A DNA stretch of 43,430 bases from NCBI GenBank assembly GCA_036003705.1, contig DASYSE010000107.1, positions 1 through 43,430 on the forward strand. The letters are read 5' to 3'. Every line of letters starts with the position of its first letter. Within the stretch, counting starts at the first letter, position 1. Below, piece after piece: positions 14,903 through 25,293 of this stretch. The notes beneath the pieces were generated by a model that saw only the letters and a program-made list of their open reading frames with translations, did no database searches and was not told the DNA's origin. Origin of the DNA: CALGFH01 sp036003705 (GTDB taxonomy: Bacteria; Actinomycetota; CALGFH01). The position numbers were made by a program, and so were the translations under genes.

Positions 14903-17059
14903 GTGCCCGAGACGACCGCCAGCGCAACGCCGAGCGGGGCAGCAGACCCGGTTGCCGACCGACGCGACCTGTACGATCCCTATCTGTACATCAACCGCGA
15001 GATCTCCTGGCTGCAGTTCAACGACCGGGTCCTGGCGATGGCCGCCGACCCGCAGTTCCCGCTGCTGGAGCGGCTGAAGTACCTGGCCATCTTCTCCAGC
15101 AACCTGGACGAGTTCTTCATGGTCCGGGTGTCGGGGCTGCGCGACCAGGTCGAGACCGGCATGGTCACCCGCGGCTCGGACGGCTGGACCCCCAGCGAGA
15201 CCCTGGAGGCGATCGCCAAGCACGTCGGCCCCACCATCGAGCACCAGGTGCGGGTGTTCCTGGACGAGGTCAGCCCGGCCATGGCCGAGGCCGGCATCCG
15301 CATCGCCGACATCGCGGAGCTGAGCAGCCAGGACCGCGACTTCCTGCGGGACTACTTCCAGCGTCAGGTCTTCCCGGTGCTGACCCCGCTGGCCGTCGAC
15401 CCCAGCCACCCGTTCCCCTACATCTCCAACCTGTCGCTGTCGCTGGCCGTCACCGTCCGCGACCCCGGCACCTCCCGCGACCGCTTCGCCAGGGTCAAGG
15501 TCCCCGGCATCCTGCCCCGCTTCGTGCCCCTGGGCGACGGCAACACCTTCGTGCCGCTGGAGCAGGTGGTCGCCACCCACCTGGACAGGCTGTTCCCCGG
15601 CATGAACGTGGTCGAGGCCCACCCGTTCCGGGTGACCCGCGACGCCGACATCGAGCTGGCCGAGGACGAGGCCGACGACCTGCTGGTCGCGGTGGAGCAG
15701 GAGCTGCGCCGGCAGCGCTTCGGGGCGGTGGTCCGCCTGGAGGTCGCCGCCACCATGCCCGACCACATGATCCGGCTGCTGCAGCGGGAGCTGGAGGTCG
15801 AGGACGACGCCCTGGTCACCGTCGAGGGCCCGCTGGGCCTGCACGACCTGATGGGGCTGGTGTCGGCCCTTGACCGCCCGGAGCTGGCCGACGAGCCGTG
15901 GGTCGGCACCACCCAGCCGCGCCTGCTCGGCACCGAGGGCGACTCGGTCAACCTGTTCGCCACCCTGCGCGAGGGCGACCTGCTGGTCCACCACCCCTAC
16001 GACGCCTTCTCGACCTCGGTGCAGCGCTTCATCGAGCAGGCCGCCGACGACCCCGACGTGCTGGCCATCAAGCAGACGCTGTACCGCACCGACGGCGACT
16101 CGCCGATCGTCACCGCCCTCATCCACGCCGCCGAGACCGGCAAGCAGGTGGTGGTGATGGTCGAGGTCAAGGCGCGTGGCGACGAGGCCTCCAACATCGG
16201 CTGGGCCAGGGCGCTGGAGCGGGCCGGCTGCCATGTCGCCTACGGCCTTGTCGGGCTGAAGACCCACTCCAAGACCGCCCTGGTGGTGCGGCGCGAGCAC
16301 GGCGGCATCCGCCGCTACGTCCACATCGGCACCGGCAACTACAACGCCAAGACGGCCAGGCTCTACACCGACATCGGCCTGCTGTCCTGCGACGAGGACC
16401 TGGGCGCCGACCTGACCGACCTGTTCAACTCGCTCACCGGCTACGCCCGCGGCAGCCGCTACCGCAAGATCCTGGTCGCCCCCAACGCCCTGCGTGACAA
16501 GACCATCGAGATGATCGAGCGGACCGCCGAGCGGCACACCGCGCGCCGCCCCGGCCGCATCATCATGCAGATGAACGCCCTGGTCGACGCCGCCTGCATC
16601 CGCGCCCTCTACGCCGCCTCCCAGGCCGGGGTCGAGATCGACCTGATCGTGCGGGGCATCTGCCGGCTGCGGCCGGGCGTGCCAGGGGTGAGCGACCACA
16701 TCCGGGTCCGCTCGATCATCGGACGCTTCCTCGAGCACTCCCGCATCTGGACCTTCGCCGGCGGCCGCCGGCGCGACTACTACATCGGCTCGGCCGACCT
16801 GATGCCCCGCAACCTGGACCTGCGGGTCGAGGTGGTCACCCCGGTGACCGACCCCGACCTGACGGGCCGGCTCCAGGAGATCCTCGACGTGATGCTGGCC
16901 GACAACGTCCAGGCGTGGGAGCTGTCGGAGGACGGCTCCTGGCACCGGCGCCAGCCGGAGGAGGGCGAGCGCCGGGTCGCCACCCACAAGCGGATGCGCG
17001 AGCTTGCCCTGCGCCGCGGCACCGAGGCCCGCTCCGGCAAGCACGAGCAGGAGCGATAG
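14903..17059 (+). CDS. ppk: Polyphosphate kinase 1
   Basis: This 718-residue polyphosphate kinase reversibly polymerises the gamma-phosphate of ATP into polyphosphate. It opens with the family N-terminal YINREISWLQFNDRVL and NLDEFFMVRVSGL. The catalytic phospho-histidine is H455 in LKTHSKTALVV, followed by VHIGTGNYNAKTARLYTD and the second phospholipase-D-like lobe YIGSADLMPRNLDLRVEV. The arginine pair in VEVKARGDE also fits. The GTG at 14903 is chosen because GAGG lies four bases before it; an in-frame TTG at 14861 would add 14 weakly plausible residues. A CATAAT hexamer at 14856-14861 is a possible -10 in the 156-bp spacer. It is followed by the transketolase operon, which has its own promoter candidate. 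Confidence 0.93.
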   Translation: MPETTASATPSGAADPVADRRDLYDPYLYINREISWLQFNDRVLAMAADPQFPLLERLKYLAIFSSNLDEFFMVRVSGLRDQVETGMVTRGSDGWTPSETLEAIAKHVGPTIEHQVRVFLDEVSPAMAEAGIRIADIAELSSQDRDFLRDYFQRQVFPVLTPLAVDPSHPFPYISNLSLSLAVTVRDPGTSRDRFARVKVPGILPRFVPLGDGNTFVPLEQVVATHLDRLFPGMNVVEAHPFRVTRDADIELAEDEADDLLVAVEQELRRQRFGAVVRLEVAATMPDHMIRLLQRELEVEDDALVTVEGPLGLHDLMGLVSALDRPELADEPWVGTTQPRLLGTEGDSVNLFATLREGDLLVHHPYDAFSTSVQRFIEQAADDPDVLAIKQTLYRTDGDSPIVTALIHAAETGKQVVVMVEVKARGDEASNIGWARALERAGCHVAYGLVGLKTHSKTALVVRREHGGIRRYVHIGTGNYNAKTARLYTDIGLLSCDEDLGADLTDLFNSLTGYARGSRYRKILVAPNALRDKTIEMIERTAERHTARRPGRIIMQMNALVDAACIRALYAASQAGVEIDLIVRGICRLRPGVPGVSDHIRVRSIIGRFLEHSRIWTFAGGRRRDYYIGSADLMPRNLDLRVEVVTPVTDPDLTGRLQEILDVMLADNVQAWELSEDGSWHRRQPEEGERRVATHKRMRELALRRGTEARSGKHEQER

Positions 17060-17076
17060 CCCCCCGGACAAACGGG

Positions 17077-17082
17077 TAGCCT
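17077..17082 (+). promoter_or_regulatory. Candidate -10 element (GGTAGCCTG) of the pentose-phosphate operon
   Basis: TAGCCT sits 46 bp before the tkt start, preceded by a short CCCG-ACAAA-CGGG stem right after the ppk stop. The same arrangement (TAG stop, short C/G stem, GGTAGCCTG) recurs in front of gltA. Confidence 0.45.
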
Positions 17083-17128
17083 GGGGCCTTGGCACGACCC
17101 TGCATCCCGCGCCCCCGAGGAGCTCGCC

Positions 17129-19165
17129 GTGACCACCGAGACCGCCCGAGGGACCGACCTCGACACCCTGGCCGTCGACACCGTCCGGACACTGGCCATG
17201 GACGCCATCCAGAAGGCCGGGGACGGCCACCCGGGCACGGCCATGGCGCTGGGCCCGGCCGCCTACGTGCTGTGGACCCGGTTCCTGAAGTTCGACCCCG
17301 AGCACCCGGACTGGTTCGACCGCGACCGGTTCGTGCTGTCCAACGGCCACGCCTCGGTGCTGCAGTACATCGCCCTGCACCTGACCGGCTACCAGCTGGG
17401 CATCGACGACCTCAAGCAGCAGCGCCAGTGGGGCTCCATCACCCCCGGCCACCCCGAGCACTTCCTGACCCCCGGGGTCGAGGTCACCACCGGGCCGCTC
17501 GGCCAGGGGGTCGGCAACGCGGTCGGGTTGGCGATCGCCGAGCGGTTCATGGCCGACCGCTACAACCGGGGCGACCAGCAGGTCGTCGACCACCGGACCT
17601 GGGCGTTCTGCTCCGACGGCGACGTCATGGAGGGCGTGTCGGGGGAGGCGTCCTCGGTCGCCGGGTTCCTTCGCCTCGGCAAGCTGACCCTGCTCTACGA
17701 CGACAACCACATCACCATCGACGGCCGCACCGAGATCACCTTCGCCGAGGACGTCGAGGCCCGCTACCGGGCCTACGGCTGGCACACCCTGGCCGTGGAG
17801 GACGCCAACGACCTGGAGGCGATCGCCGCCGCCTACCAGGCCGCGGTCGACGAGCCGGACCGGCCCACCTTCATCCGGCTGCGCAGCCACATCGCCTGGG
17901 GTGCGCCCAACGCCCAAGACACCGCCAAGGCCCACGGCTCGGCCCTGGGCGAGGACGAGGTCAGGGCGACCAAGCAGGCCTACGGCTGGGACCCGGACAA
18001 GCACTTCTACGTGCCCGACGGCGTCTACCACCGCTGGCGGGCCAAGGTGCCCGGCAACCAGGCGGCCCGGGCCGCCTGGCAGGAGCGCCTGGACGGCTAC
18101 GCCAGGGCCGAGCCGGAGCTGGCCGCCGAGCTGCGGGCCGGGCTTGCCGGCGAGCTGCCCGTCGGCTGGGACACCGAGCTGGACAAGCTGTTCGGCGAGC
18201 CGATGAAGCTGGCCACCCGGGCGGCCTCGCAGGAGTGCATCAACGCCATCGCCCGGCGCCTGCCGACCCTGCTCGGCGGCTCGGCCGACCTGGCCGAGTC
18301 CAACAAGACCGACATCGAGGGCGGCGGCAGCATGGGCCCCTCGGAGGTCGGGCGCAACCTCCACTACGGCATCCGCGAGCACGCCATGGGGGCGATCAGC
18401 AACGGGCTGGCGCTGCACGGAGGGCTGCGGCCGTTCGCCGCCACCTTCCTGATCTTCTCCGACTACATGCGCCCGAGCGTCCGCCTGGCCAACCTGATGG
18501 AGCTGCCGGTGGTGTACGTGTGGACCCACGACTCGATCGGCCTCGGCGGCGACGGCCCCACCCACCAGCCGGTCGAGCACCTGGCCAGCCTGCGGGCCAT
18601 GCCGCGGCTGCGGGTGATCCGCCCGGCCGACGCGCCGGAGACGGCCGAGGCCTGGCGGGCGGCCATCGCCCACACCGACGGCCCGACCGCGCTCGCCCTC
18701 TCCCGCCAGAACCTGCCCCCGATCGACCGGACAGCGCACGCCGGGGCGCAGGGCCTGCACCGCGGCGCCTACGTGCTGGCCGACGCCGACGGCGGCCCGC
18801 CGGCGCTGGTGCTGATCGCCACCGGCTCGGAGGTGTGGGTGGCGCTGGAAGCCCGCGAGCGGCTCCAGGCCGAAGGGGTCGCCACCCGGGTGGTGTCGAT
18901 GCCCTGCTGGGAGCTGTTCCAGGACCAGGACCAGAGCTACCGCGACCAGGTGCTCCCCCCGGAGGTGCGTGCCAGGGTGGCGGTGGAGGCGGCGGCCAGC
19001 TTCGGTTGGCACCGCTGGGTCGGGGAGGACGGCGAGGTGGTCTCCAGGGACGACTTCGGCGCCTCGGCCCCCGGGGAGCTGGTGCTGGAGAAGTTCGGCT
19101 TCACCCCCGACAACGTGGCCGACCGGGCCAGAGCCCTGCTGGGGCGGCTCGGCGGCAAGGACTAG
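17129..19165 (+). CDS. tkt: Transketolase
   Basis: This thiamine-diphosphate enzyme of 678 residues moves two-carbon units in the non-oxidative pentose-phosphate pathway. Marks are GDGHPGTAMALGP near the N-terminus, RFVLSNGHASVLQY, GPLGQGVGNAVGLAIAE, the ThDP motif SDGDVMEGVSGEASSVAG with YDDNHITIDG, the central FAATFLIFSDYMR, and HDSIGLGGDGPTHQPVEHL. The start is GTG 17129 behind CGAGGAG. It is the first gene of a tightly packed operon: the transaldolase gene begins 13 bp downstream behind AAGGAGG. The order tkt-tal-zwf-opcA-pgl is the classical actinobacterial arrangement. Confidence 0.95.
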   Translation: MTTETARGTDLDTLAVDTVRTLAMDAIQKAGDGHPGTAMALGPAAYVLWTRFLKFDPEHPDWFDRDRFVLSNGHASVLQYIALHLTGYQLGIDDLKQQRQWGSITPGHPEHFLTPGVEVTTGPLGQGVGNAVGLAIAERFMADRYNRGDQQVVDHRTWAFCSDGDVMEGVSGEASSVAGFLRLGKLTLLYDDNHITIDGRTEITFAEDVEARYRAYGWHTLAVEDANDLEAIAAAYQAAVDEPDRPTFIRLRSHIAWGAPNAQDTAKAHGSALGEDEVRATKQAYGWDPDKHFYVPDGVYHRWRAKVPGNQAARAAWQERLDGYARAEPELAAELRAGLAGELPVGWDTELDKLFGEPMKLATRAASQECINAIARRLPTLLGGSADLAESNKTDIEGGGSMGPSEVGRNLHYGIREHAMGAISNGLALHGGLRPFAATFLIFSDYMRPSVRLANLMELPVVYVWTHDSIGLGGDGPTHQPVEHLASLRAMPRLRVIRPADAPETAEAWRAAIAHTDGPTALALSRQNLPPIDRTAHAGAQGLHRGAYVLADADGGPPALVLIATGSEVWVALEARERLQAEGVATRVVSMPCWELFQDQDQSYRDQVLPPEVRARVAVEAAASFGWHRWVGEDGEVVSRDDFGASAPGELVLEKFGFTPDNVADRARALLGRLGGKD

Positions 19166-19178
19166 AAGGAGGACGGTC

Positions 19179-20324
19179 ATGACGTCCCGCTTGCAGCAGC
19201 TCACCGACCAGGGCGTCGCCGTCTGGGTCGACTCGATCGCCCGCGACTGGATCCAGAAGGGGGAGCTGCGCCGCCTGCGCGACCAGTTCCAGGTGGTGGG
19301 CGTCACCTCCAACCCGACCATCTTCCAGAAGGCGATGGGGGAGGGGTCGTTCTACGACGAGGACATCACCCGCCTGGCCGGCCAGGGGCTCGACGCCCAG
19401 GCGATCTTCGAGTCGCTGGCCCTTGACGACATCCGCGCCGCCGCCGCCGACATGGAGCCGGTCTGGGAGCGGACCGGCGGGGTCGACGGCCGGATCTCCT
19501 TCGAGGTGGCGCCCGACATCGCCGACGACACCCAGGCGACCATCAGCGAGGCCCGGCGCCTGTTCGACGAGCTGGCCCGGCCCAACGTGTTCATCAAGAT
19601 CCCGGCCACGGCGGCCGGCGTGCCCGCCATCCGGGCCTCGATCGCGACCGGCATCAACGTCAACGTCACCCTGATCTTCTCGATCCAGCGCTACCGGGAG
19701 GTGATCGAGGCCTACCTGGGCGGCCTGGAGGAGCTGGCCGAGGCCGGCGGTGACCTGACCGAGGTGGCCAGCGTCGCCTCGTTCTTCGTCAGCCGGGTCG
19801 ACACGCTTGTCGACAAAGAGCTACAGGCACTCGTCGACAAGGGCGGCGACCAGGCCGACGCGGCGCGGGCCCGGCTGGGCACGGCCGCGATCGACAACGC
19901 CAAGCTGGCCTACGAGGTGTTCGAGCAGACCATCCAGGGCGCACGCTGGGCCGAGCTGGAGCGGCAGGGCGCCCGCGTCCAGCGGCCCCTGTGGGCGTCG
20001 ACCTCGACCAAGAACCCCGACTACCGCGACGTGCTCTACGTGGAGGAGCTGGTCGCCCGCGACACCGTCGACACCATGCCGCTGGAGACGATCGAGGCCT
20101 TCGCCGACCACGGCGAGGTCCGCGGCCAGACCGCCGGGGAGGCTCTGGACCGCGCCCACCGGCTCTGGAGCGACCTGGCCGAGCTCGGCATCGACGAGGC
20201 CGAGGTCGGCTGGCGTCTGGAGCGTGAAGGGGTCGAGAAGTTCGCCGACAGCTACCACGGCGCCGTCGAGACGATCGAGGCCAAGCGGACCAGGCTGGGG
20301 CGATCCCCGGAGGGCCGGGAATGA
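19179..20324 (+). CDS. tal: Transaldolase
   Basis: The protein of 381 residues is the long actinobacterial/cyanobacterial form of transaldolase, which transfers a dihydroxyacetone unit through a Schiff-base lysine. That lysine is in NVFIKIPATAAGVPAI. Other marks are the substrate loop GVTSNPTIFQKAM, FEVAPDIADDT, NVNVTLIFSIQRY, FVSRVDTLVDK and LWASTSTKNPDYRD. The ATG at 19179 follows AAGGAGGAC with ideal spacing; the longer open frame upstream overlaps tkt and is rejected. Its TGA overlaps the zwf ATG (ATGA), so translation of the two is coupled. Confidence 0.95.
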   Translation: MTSRLQQLTDQGVAVWVDSIARDWIQKGELRRLRDQFQVVGVTSNPTIFQKAMGEGSFYDEDITRLAGQGLDAQAIFESLALDDIRAAAADMEPVWERTGGVDGRISFEVAPDIADDTQATISEARRLFDELARPNVFIKIPATAAGVPAIRASIATGINVNVTLIFSIQRYREVIEAYLGGLEELAEAGGDLTEVASVASFFVSRVDTLVDKELQALVDKGGDQADAARARLGTAAIDNAKLAYEVFEQTIQGARWAELERQGARVQRPLWASTSTKNPDYRDVLYVEELVARDTVDTMPLETIEAFADHGEVRGQTAGEALDRAHRLWSDLAELGIDEAEVGWRLEREGVEKFADSYHGAVETIEAKRTRLGRSPEGRE

Positions 20325-21859
20325 CCGACAACCCGTTGGCGGCGGGGGAGCGGATCAGGGCCATCCCGCCGCCAACGGCCATGGTGGTCTTCGGCGGCTC
20401 CGGCGACCTGGCCCACCGCAAGATCGTCCCCGCCCTGTACAACCTGGAGCTGCACCGGCTGCTGCCGCAGAACTTCGCCTTCGTCGGGTCCAGCCGCAGC
20501 GAGTTCAGCGACGAGGAGTACCGGGCCGACATGCGCAAGGCGGTCGAGGAGTTCTCCCGCACCCAGCCGGTCCAGCACCAGGTCTGGGAGTCGTTCGCCA
20601 ACCGGCTCCACTACGTCTCCGGCTCATCGGCCGACCCGGCCACCTACGACCGGATCGGCGACCTGCTGGACCGCTTCGACCGCGAGCACGGCACCGACGG
20701 CAACCGGCTGTTCTACCTGTCGCTGATCCCCAGGCTGTTCCCCGACACCATCCGCGGCATCGGCAAGTCCGGGCTGGGCGGCCGCGGCTGGGACCGGGGC
20801 TTCTCGCGGGTGGTGGTCGAGAAGCCCTTCGGCCACGACCTGAGCTCCGCCCGCGAATTACAAGATTTGGTCACCCACGCGTTCCCCGAGCGCGACGTGT
20901 TCCGGATCGACCACTACCTCGGCAAGGAGAGCGTCCAGAACATCATCGCGTTCCGCTTCGCCAACGGGATCTTCGAGCCGGTCTGGAACCACCACTACGT
21001 CGACCACGTCCAGGTGACCGTCTCGGAGTCGCTCGGGATCGAGCACCGCGGCAACTTCTACGAGACCGCCGGGGCGATCCGCGACATCTTCCAGAACCAC
21101 GAGCTCCAGGTGCTGGCCCTGATCGCCATGGAGCCCCCGGCCAGCTTCGAGCCCGAGGACGTCCGCAACGAGAAGGCCAAGGTGCTGAAGGCGCTGCGCC
21201 ACCTCGAGGGCGAGGCGGTCGACGCGCACGTGATCCGGGGCCAGTACGGCCCCGGATGGATCGACGGCAAGGAGGTCCCCGGCTACCGGGAGGAGCCCGA
21301 CGTCCACCCGGACTCGGCGGTGGAGACCTACGTGGCCGCCGAGCTGCGAGTCGACAACTGGCGCTGGGCCGGCACCCCGTTCTACCTGCGAACCGGCAAG
21401 CGCCTGCCCAAGCGGGCGACCGAGGTGGTGGTCCAGTTCAAGTCGGCGCCCCACCTGCCGTTCGGGGAGGCCGCCCAGGACGGCCTCGAGCCGAACGCGC
21501 TGGTGCTGCGCATCCAGCCCGACGAGGGCATCACCATGCGGATCGGCGCCAAGGTGCCCGGGCCGTCCATGGAGGTCCGCTCGGTCAGCATGGACTTCTC
21601 CTACGGCACCTCGTTCTCCGACGACCTCCCCGACGCCTACGAGCGGCTGCTGCTGGACGTGATGCTGGGCGACCCGACGCTGTTCCCGCGCTGGGACGAG
21701 GTCGAGCAGGCCTGGCAGGCGGTCCAGCCCATCCTCGACCGCTGGACCGAGGCGCCGGCGCCGGAATTCCCCAGCTACGAGGCCGGCAGCTGGGGGCCCA
21801 AGTCCGCCGACCAGCTGATCGCCCGGGGCCGGCCGGGCCGCCGCTGGCGGCGCCCATGA
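20321..21859 (+). CDS. zwf: Glucose-6-phosphate 1-dehydrogenase
   Basis: This enzyme of 512 residues makes 6-phosphogluconolactone and NADPH. The coenzyme motif is VVFGGSGDLAHRK and the catalytic signature is RIDHYLGKE (D197, H198). Conserved downstream segments include VQVTVSESLGIEHRGNFYE, AGAIRDIFQNH and FYLRTGKRLP. The start overlaps the tal stop by four bases. Within the run REL QDL V near residue 180 the DNA switches for a few codons to AT-rich ones (GAA TTA CAA GAT TTG), including the rare TTA leucine codon; the rest of the gene is strongly GC-ended. In related bacteria the enzyme needs OpcA, which is encoded next. Confidence 0.96.
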   Translation: MTDNPLAAGERIRAIPPPTAMVVFGGSGDLAHRKIVPALYNLELHRLLPQNFAFVGSSRSEFSDEEYRADMRKAVEEFSRTQPVQHQVWESFANRLHYVSGSSADPATYDRIGDLLDRFDREHGTDGNRLFYLSLIPRLFPDTIRGIGKSGLGGRGWDRGFSRVVVEKPFGHDLSSARELQDLVTHAFPERDVFRIDHYLGKESVQNIIAFRFANGIFEPVWNHHYVDHVQVTVSESLGIEHRGNFYETAGAIRDIFQNHELQVLALIAMEPPASFEPEDVRNEKAKVLKALRHLEGEAVDAHVIRGQYGPGWIDGKEVPGYREEPDVHPDSAVETYVAAELRVDNWRWAGTPFYLRTGKRLPKRATEVVVQFKSAPHLPFGEAAQDGLEPNALVLRIQPDEGITMRIGAKVPGPSMEVRSVSMDFSYGTSFSDDLPDAYERLLLDVMLGDPTLFPRWDEVEQAWQAVQPILDRWTEAPAPEFPSYEAGSWGPKSADQLIARGRPGRRWRRP

Positions 21860-21875
21860 CCAGGGGGGTGCCCCG

Positions 21876-22985
21876 ATGAACCAGGGCCAGGTGGCGGAGT
21901 CGTTCGAGGAGGTCGCACCCGGCGACATCGAGCAGGCGCTGGAGCGCCAGCGTCGCCAGGGTGAGAACGGCGGCGGCGCGGTCGTCAGGGCCAGCGTGGC
22001 CAACCTGGTGGTGGTCACGGCCAACCGGGCCGCCGGCCAGCGGGCGCTGGCCGCGGTCGAGGAGCTGGGCGCCCGCGCCCCCTCCCGTTGCGTGGTGCTG
22101 ATCGCCGAGCCGCCCGAGGGCCGCCAGGGGGTGCGCTCCTGGGCCCGGGTGGTCAACCGCCGGCCCGACCAGGGGCCGGAGGTGGTCTGGGAGGAGGTCG
22201 TCGTCCAGACCAATGTCCATCCGCGGCACCTGACCGCGGTGGTGCTGCCGCTGCTGCTGCCCGAGCTGCCGGTGTTCACCTGGTGGGAGGGGACTCCGCC
22301 GTTCGGCCAGCAGGTGTTCGACGAGCTCACCTCGGTCACCGACCGGCTGATCGTCGACTCGGCCGCCTTCACCGACCCGCTCGCCGACCTGGTCCGGCTG
22401 GCCGGGGCGGTGGCGACGCTGGAGCCGGCGGTGACCGACTGCGCCTGGGGGCGGCTGACCCCCTGGCGGGAGCTGCTGGCGGCTCCGTTCAGCGGCCCCC
22501 ACCTGCGGCCATCGATCGACCGGGCCCGCTGGCTGCGGGTCGACTCGGTGGAGCCGACGGCCGGCCTGGAGCTGGTCGGCTGGTTCGCCTCCCGGCTGGG
22601 CTGGGAGCTGGAGGCCGTCCAGCAGGCCGGCGACGAGCTGGCCGCCGACTACCGCACGCCCACCGGCACCTGCAAGGCTCGGGTGGTGTCGGCCATCGGC
22701 TCCTCCAACCTGACCCGGGCCCACCTGGAGCTGGAGACCGACGACGGGCCTGCCAGCGTCCGGGTCGAGGCCCCGCCCGGCCACCTGGTCGCCACCGTCG
22801 AGGTTCCTGGCCAGCCCACCGGGCGGCGCAAGGTCGGCCGCGGGCCCGGCCCCTCCACCGGCCCAGCCGGCTTCGGCCAGGAGCTGCAGCTGTTCGGCCG
22901 CGACCGGGTCTTCGAGGACGCCCTGGCCGAGGCGGCCGCCCTGCTCCAGCCGGAGGGGCCGGGCCGGAGGGGTGCCCCGAGTTGA
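21876..22985 (+). CDS. opcA: Glucose-6-phosphate dehydrogenase assembly protein OpcA
   Basis: The protein of 369 residues matches OpcA, the allosteric/assembly partner of glucose-6-phosphate dehydrogenase in cyanobacteria and actinobacteria. Family segments are VVRASVANLVVVTAN, the central LTAVVLPLLLPELPVFTWWEGTPPF, LIVDSAAF, and DCAWGRLTPWRELLAAPF. The start lies 16 bp after the zwf stop behind AGGGGGGTG. Its last bases (AGTTGA) contain the TTG start of pgl, so the two reading frames overlap by four bases. It is cytoplasmic with no enzymatic motif. Confidence 0.92.
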   Translation: MNQGQVAESFEEVAPGDIEQALERQRRQGENGGGAVVRASVANLVVVTANRAAGQRALAAVEELGARAPSRCVVLIAEPPEGRQGVRSWARVVNRRPDQGPEVVWEEVVVQTNVHPRHLTAVVLPLLLPELPVFTWWEGTPPFGQQVFDELTSVTDRLIVDSAAFTDPLADLVRLAGAVATLEPAVTDCAWGRLTPWRELLAAPFSGPHLRPSIDRARWLRVDSVEPTAGLELVGWFASRLGWELEAVQQAGDELAADYRTPTGTCKARVVSAIGSSNLTRAHLELETDDGPASVRVEAPPGHLVATVEVPGQPTGRRKVGRGPGPSTGPAGFGQELQLFGRDRVFEDALAEAAALLQPEGPGRRGAPS

Positions 22986-23719
22986 ACGCCTCGGAGCGGG
23001 TCGAGGTGGTGGCCGACCAGGGCGGGATGGCGGAGGCGGCGGCCCGGCTGGTGATGGCCGACCTGGAGGCTGCGGTGCAGGCGCACGGGTCGGCCACCTG
23101 GGTGCTGACCGGCGGCGGCACCCCGATGGCGGCCTACCGGCGGCTGGCCTCCCACGACCTGCGCGCCGGGGTCGAGTGGGACCGGGTCCGGGTGGCCATG
23201 GGGGACGAGCGCTGCGTGCCCGTCGACCATCCCGACTCCAACTGGGGCCAGGCCGCCGCGGCCCTGCTGGACCACGTCCCCATCCCCGACCACCACCGCC
23301 TGCGGCCCAGGGGCGAGCTACCCGGCGACCAGGCCGCCGAGGACTACCAGGCCGCCCTGGGCAGGCTCCCGGAGGCGGCCGGCGGGCTGCCGCGCCTTGA
23401 GGTCGTCTGGCTGGGGGTCGGGGAGGACGGCCACTGCCTGTCGCTGTTCCCCGGCCGGCCGGAGGTCGAGGCCGACGACCGGCTGGTGGTGGCCGTCCAC
23501 GGCGCCCCCAAGCCGCCACCGGACCGGGTCAGCCTCACCCTGTCCGCCCTGGCCGGGGCCGAGCGGCTGCTGGTCCTGGCCGCCGGCCCGGCCAAGGCCG
23601 ACCCGGTCGCCCGGGCCAGGGCCGGCGACGACCGCCTGCCCCTGACCCGAGCCGTCGACAGCGTCCGCGGCGCCGGCGGCTCGGTCACCTGGCTGCTGGA
23701 CCGCGCGGCCGCCGGATAG
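22982..23719 (+). CDS. pgl: 6-phosphogluconolactonase
   Basis: The protein of 245 residues belongs to the glucosamine-6-phosphate isomerase/6-phosphogluconolactonase family (DevB/SOL type). Visible motifs are TGGGTPMAAYRRL (sugar-phosphate loop), VRVAMGDERCVPVDHPDSNWGQA, VWLGVGEDGHCLSLFPG and VSLTLSALAGA. The start TTG at 22982 overlaps the opcA stop and has GGAGGGG upstream; the frame is open much further upstream but only as an opcA shadow. It hydrolyses the zwf product and completes the oxidative entry of the pathway. No 6-phosphogluconate dehydrogenase follows, and the operon appears to end here. Confidence 0.93.
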   Translation: MNASERVEVVADQGGMAEAAARLVMADLEAAVQAHGSATWVLTGGGTPMAAYRRLASHDLRAGVEWDRVRVAMGDERCVPVDHPDSNWGQAAAALLDHVPIPDHHRLRPRGELPGDQAAEDYQAALGRLPEAAGGLPRLEVVWLGVGEDGHCLSLFPGRPEVEADDRLVVAVHGAPKPPPDRVSLTLSALAGAERLLVLAAGPAKADPVARARAGDDRLPLTRAVDSVRGAGGSVTWLLDRAAAG

Positions 23720-23737
23720 CCCCGACCCAAGGCGGGG

Positions 23738-23757
23738 TAGCCTGCTCAATGAGCAGG
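23738..23757 (+). promoter_or_regulatory. gltA promoter with overlapping palindromic operator
   Basis: The -10-like TAGCCT (23738-23743) overlaps a perfect palindrome CCTGCTCA-A-TGAGCAGG (23741-23757). The palindrome therefore covers the expected transcription start, 23 bp before the gltA ATG. A five-base stem CCCCG/CGGGG (23720-23737) directly upstream may terminate the pgl transcript. Repressor identity is unknown. Confidence 0.5.
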
Positions 23758-23780
23758 CGGGTGCAGCCGAAGGAGTCCCA

Positions 23781-25082
<1,302 letters not shown>

Positions 25083-25156
25083 ACCCGCGGCGGTCGGTCC
25101 CGGCAGGACGGGCAGCCGACGGCCGGCTGATCAGAGGCCGCGGCGGGCCCGCGCGG

Positions 25157-25226
25157 TCAGGGTGAGGGGACTCGAACCCCTGACGCGCCGGCTGGCCGCC
25201 GACGTGGCCGACCTTGGCGCACCCTG
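25157..25226 (-). tRNA. Degenerate tRNA-like sequence (Gly-GCC-like)
   Basis: Read on the minus strand, 70 bases fold as a cloverleaf. The acceptor CAGGGTG (25226-25220) pairs perfectly with CACCCTG (25164-25158). The T arm AGGGG-TTCGAGT-CCCCT (25181-25165) is canonical. The anticodon arm GTCGG/CCGGC has the seven-base loop CGGCCAG, putting GCC at the anticodon position. The variable region is five bases and the discriminator is A. Defects are G instead of U33, C instead of U8, a D stem of only three pairs and no encoded CCA. It is either a decayed tRNA or a tRNA-like relic. It lies 55 bp outside the left end of the integrated element. Confidence 0.4.
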
Positions 25227-25281
25227 CTGCCGTCAGGTGTGGGAGGGCAAGCCTGCTCGCCCGGCTCGCGATTGTCAAGAC

Positions 25282-25293
25282 ATACCTCGCATA
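25282..25293 (+). repeat. Left attachment-site core (attL), ATACCTCGCATA
   Basis: This 12-bp sequence is repeated exactly, in the same orientation, at 35972-35983 beside the integrase gene. It is AT-rich relative to its surroundings. The 152 bp that follow inside the element (25294-25445) hold no convincing gene. They include a tandem CGCAGGTCA/CGCAGGTCG pair at about 25319-25336 that could be an integrase arm site. Confidence 0.55.

Noticed and set aside
14771..19321. Minus-strand frame of 1516 codons
   Set aside because: It lies antisense to ppk and tkt, which have full catalytic motifs. The long openness is a GC effect; the translation has no recognisable domain.
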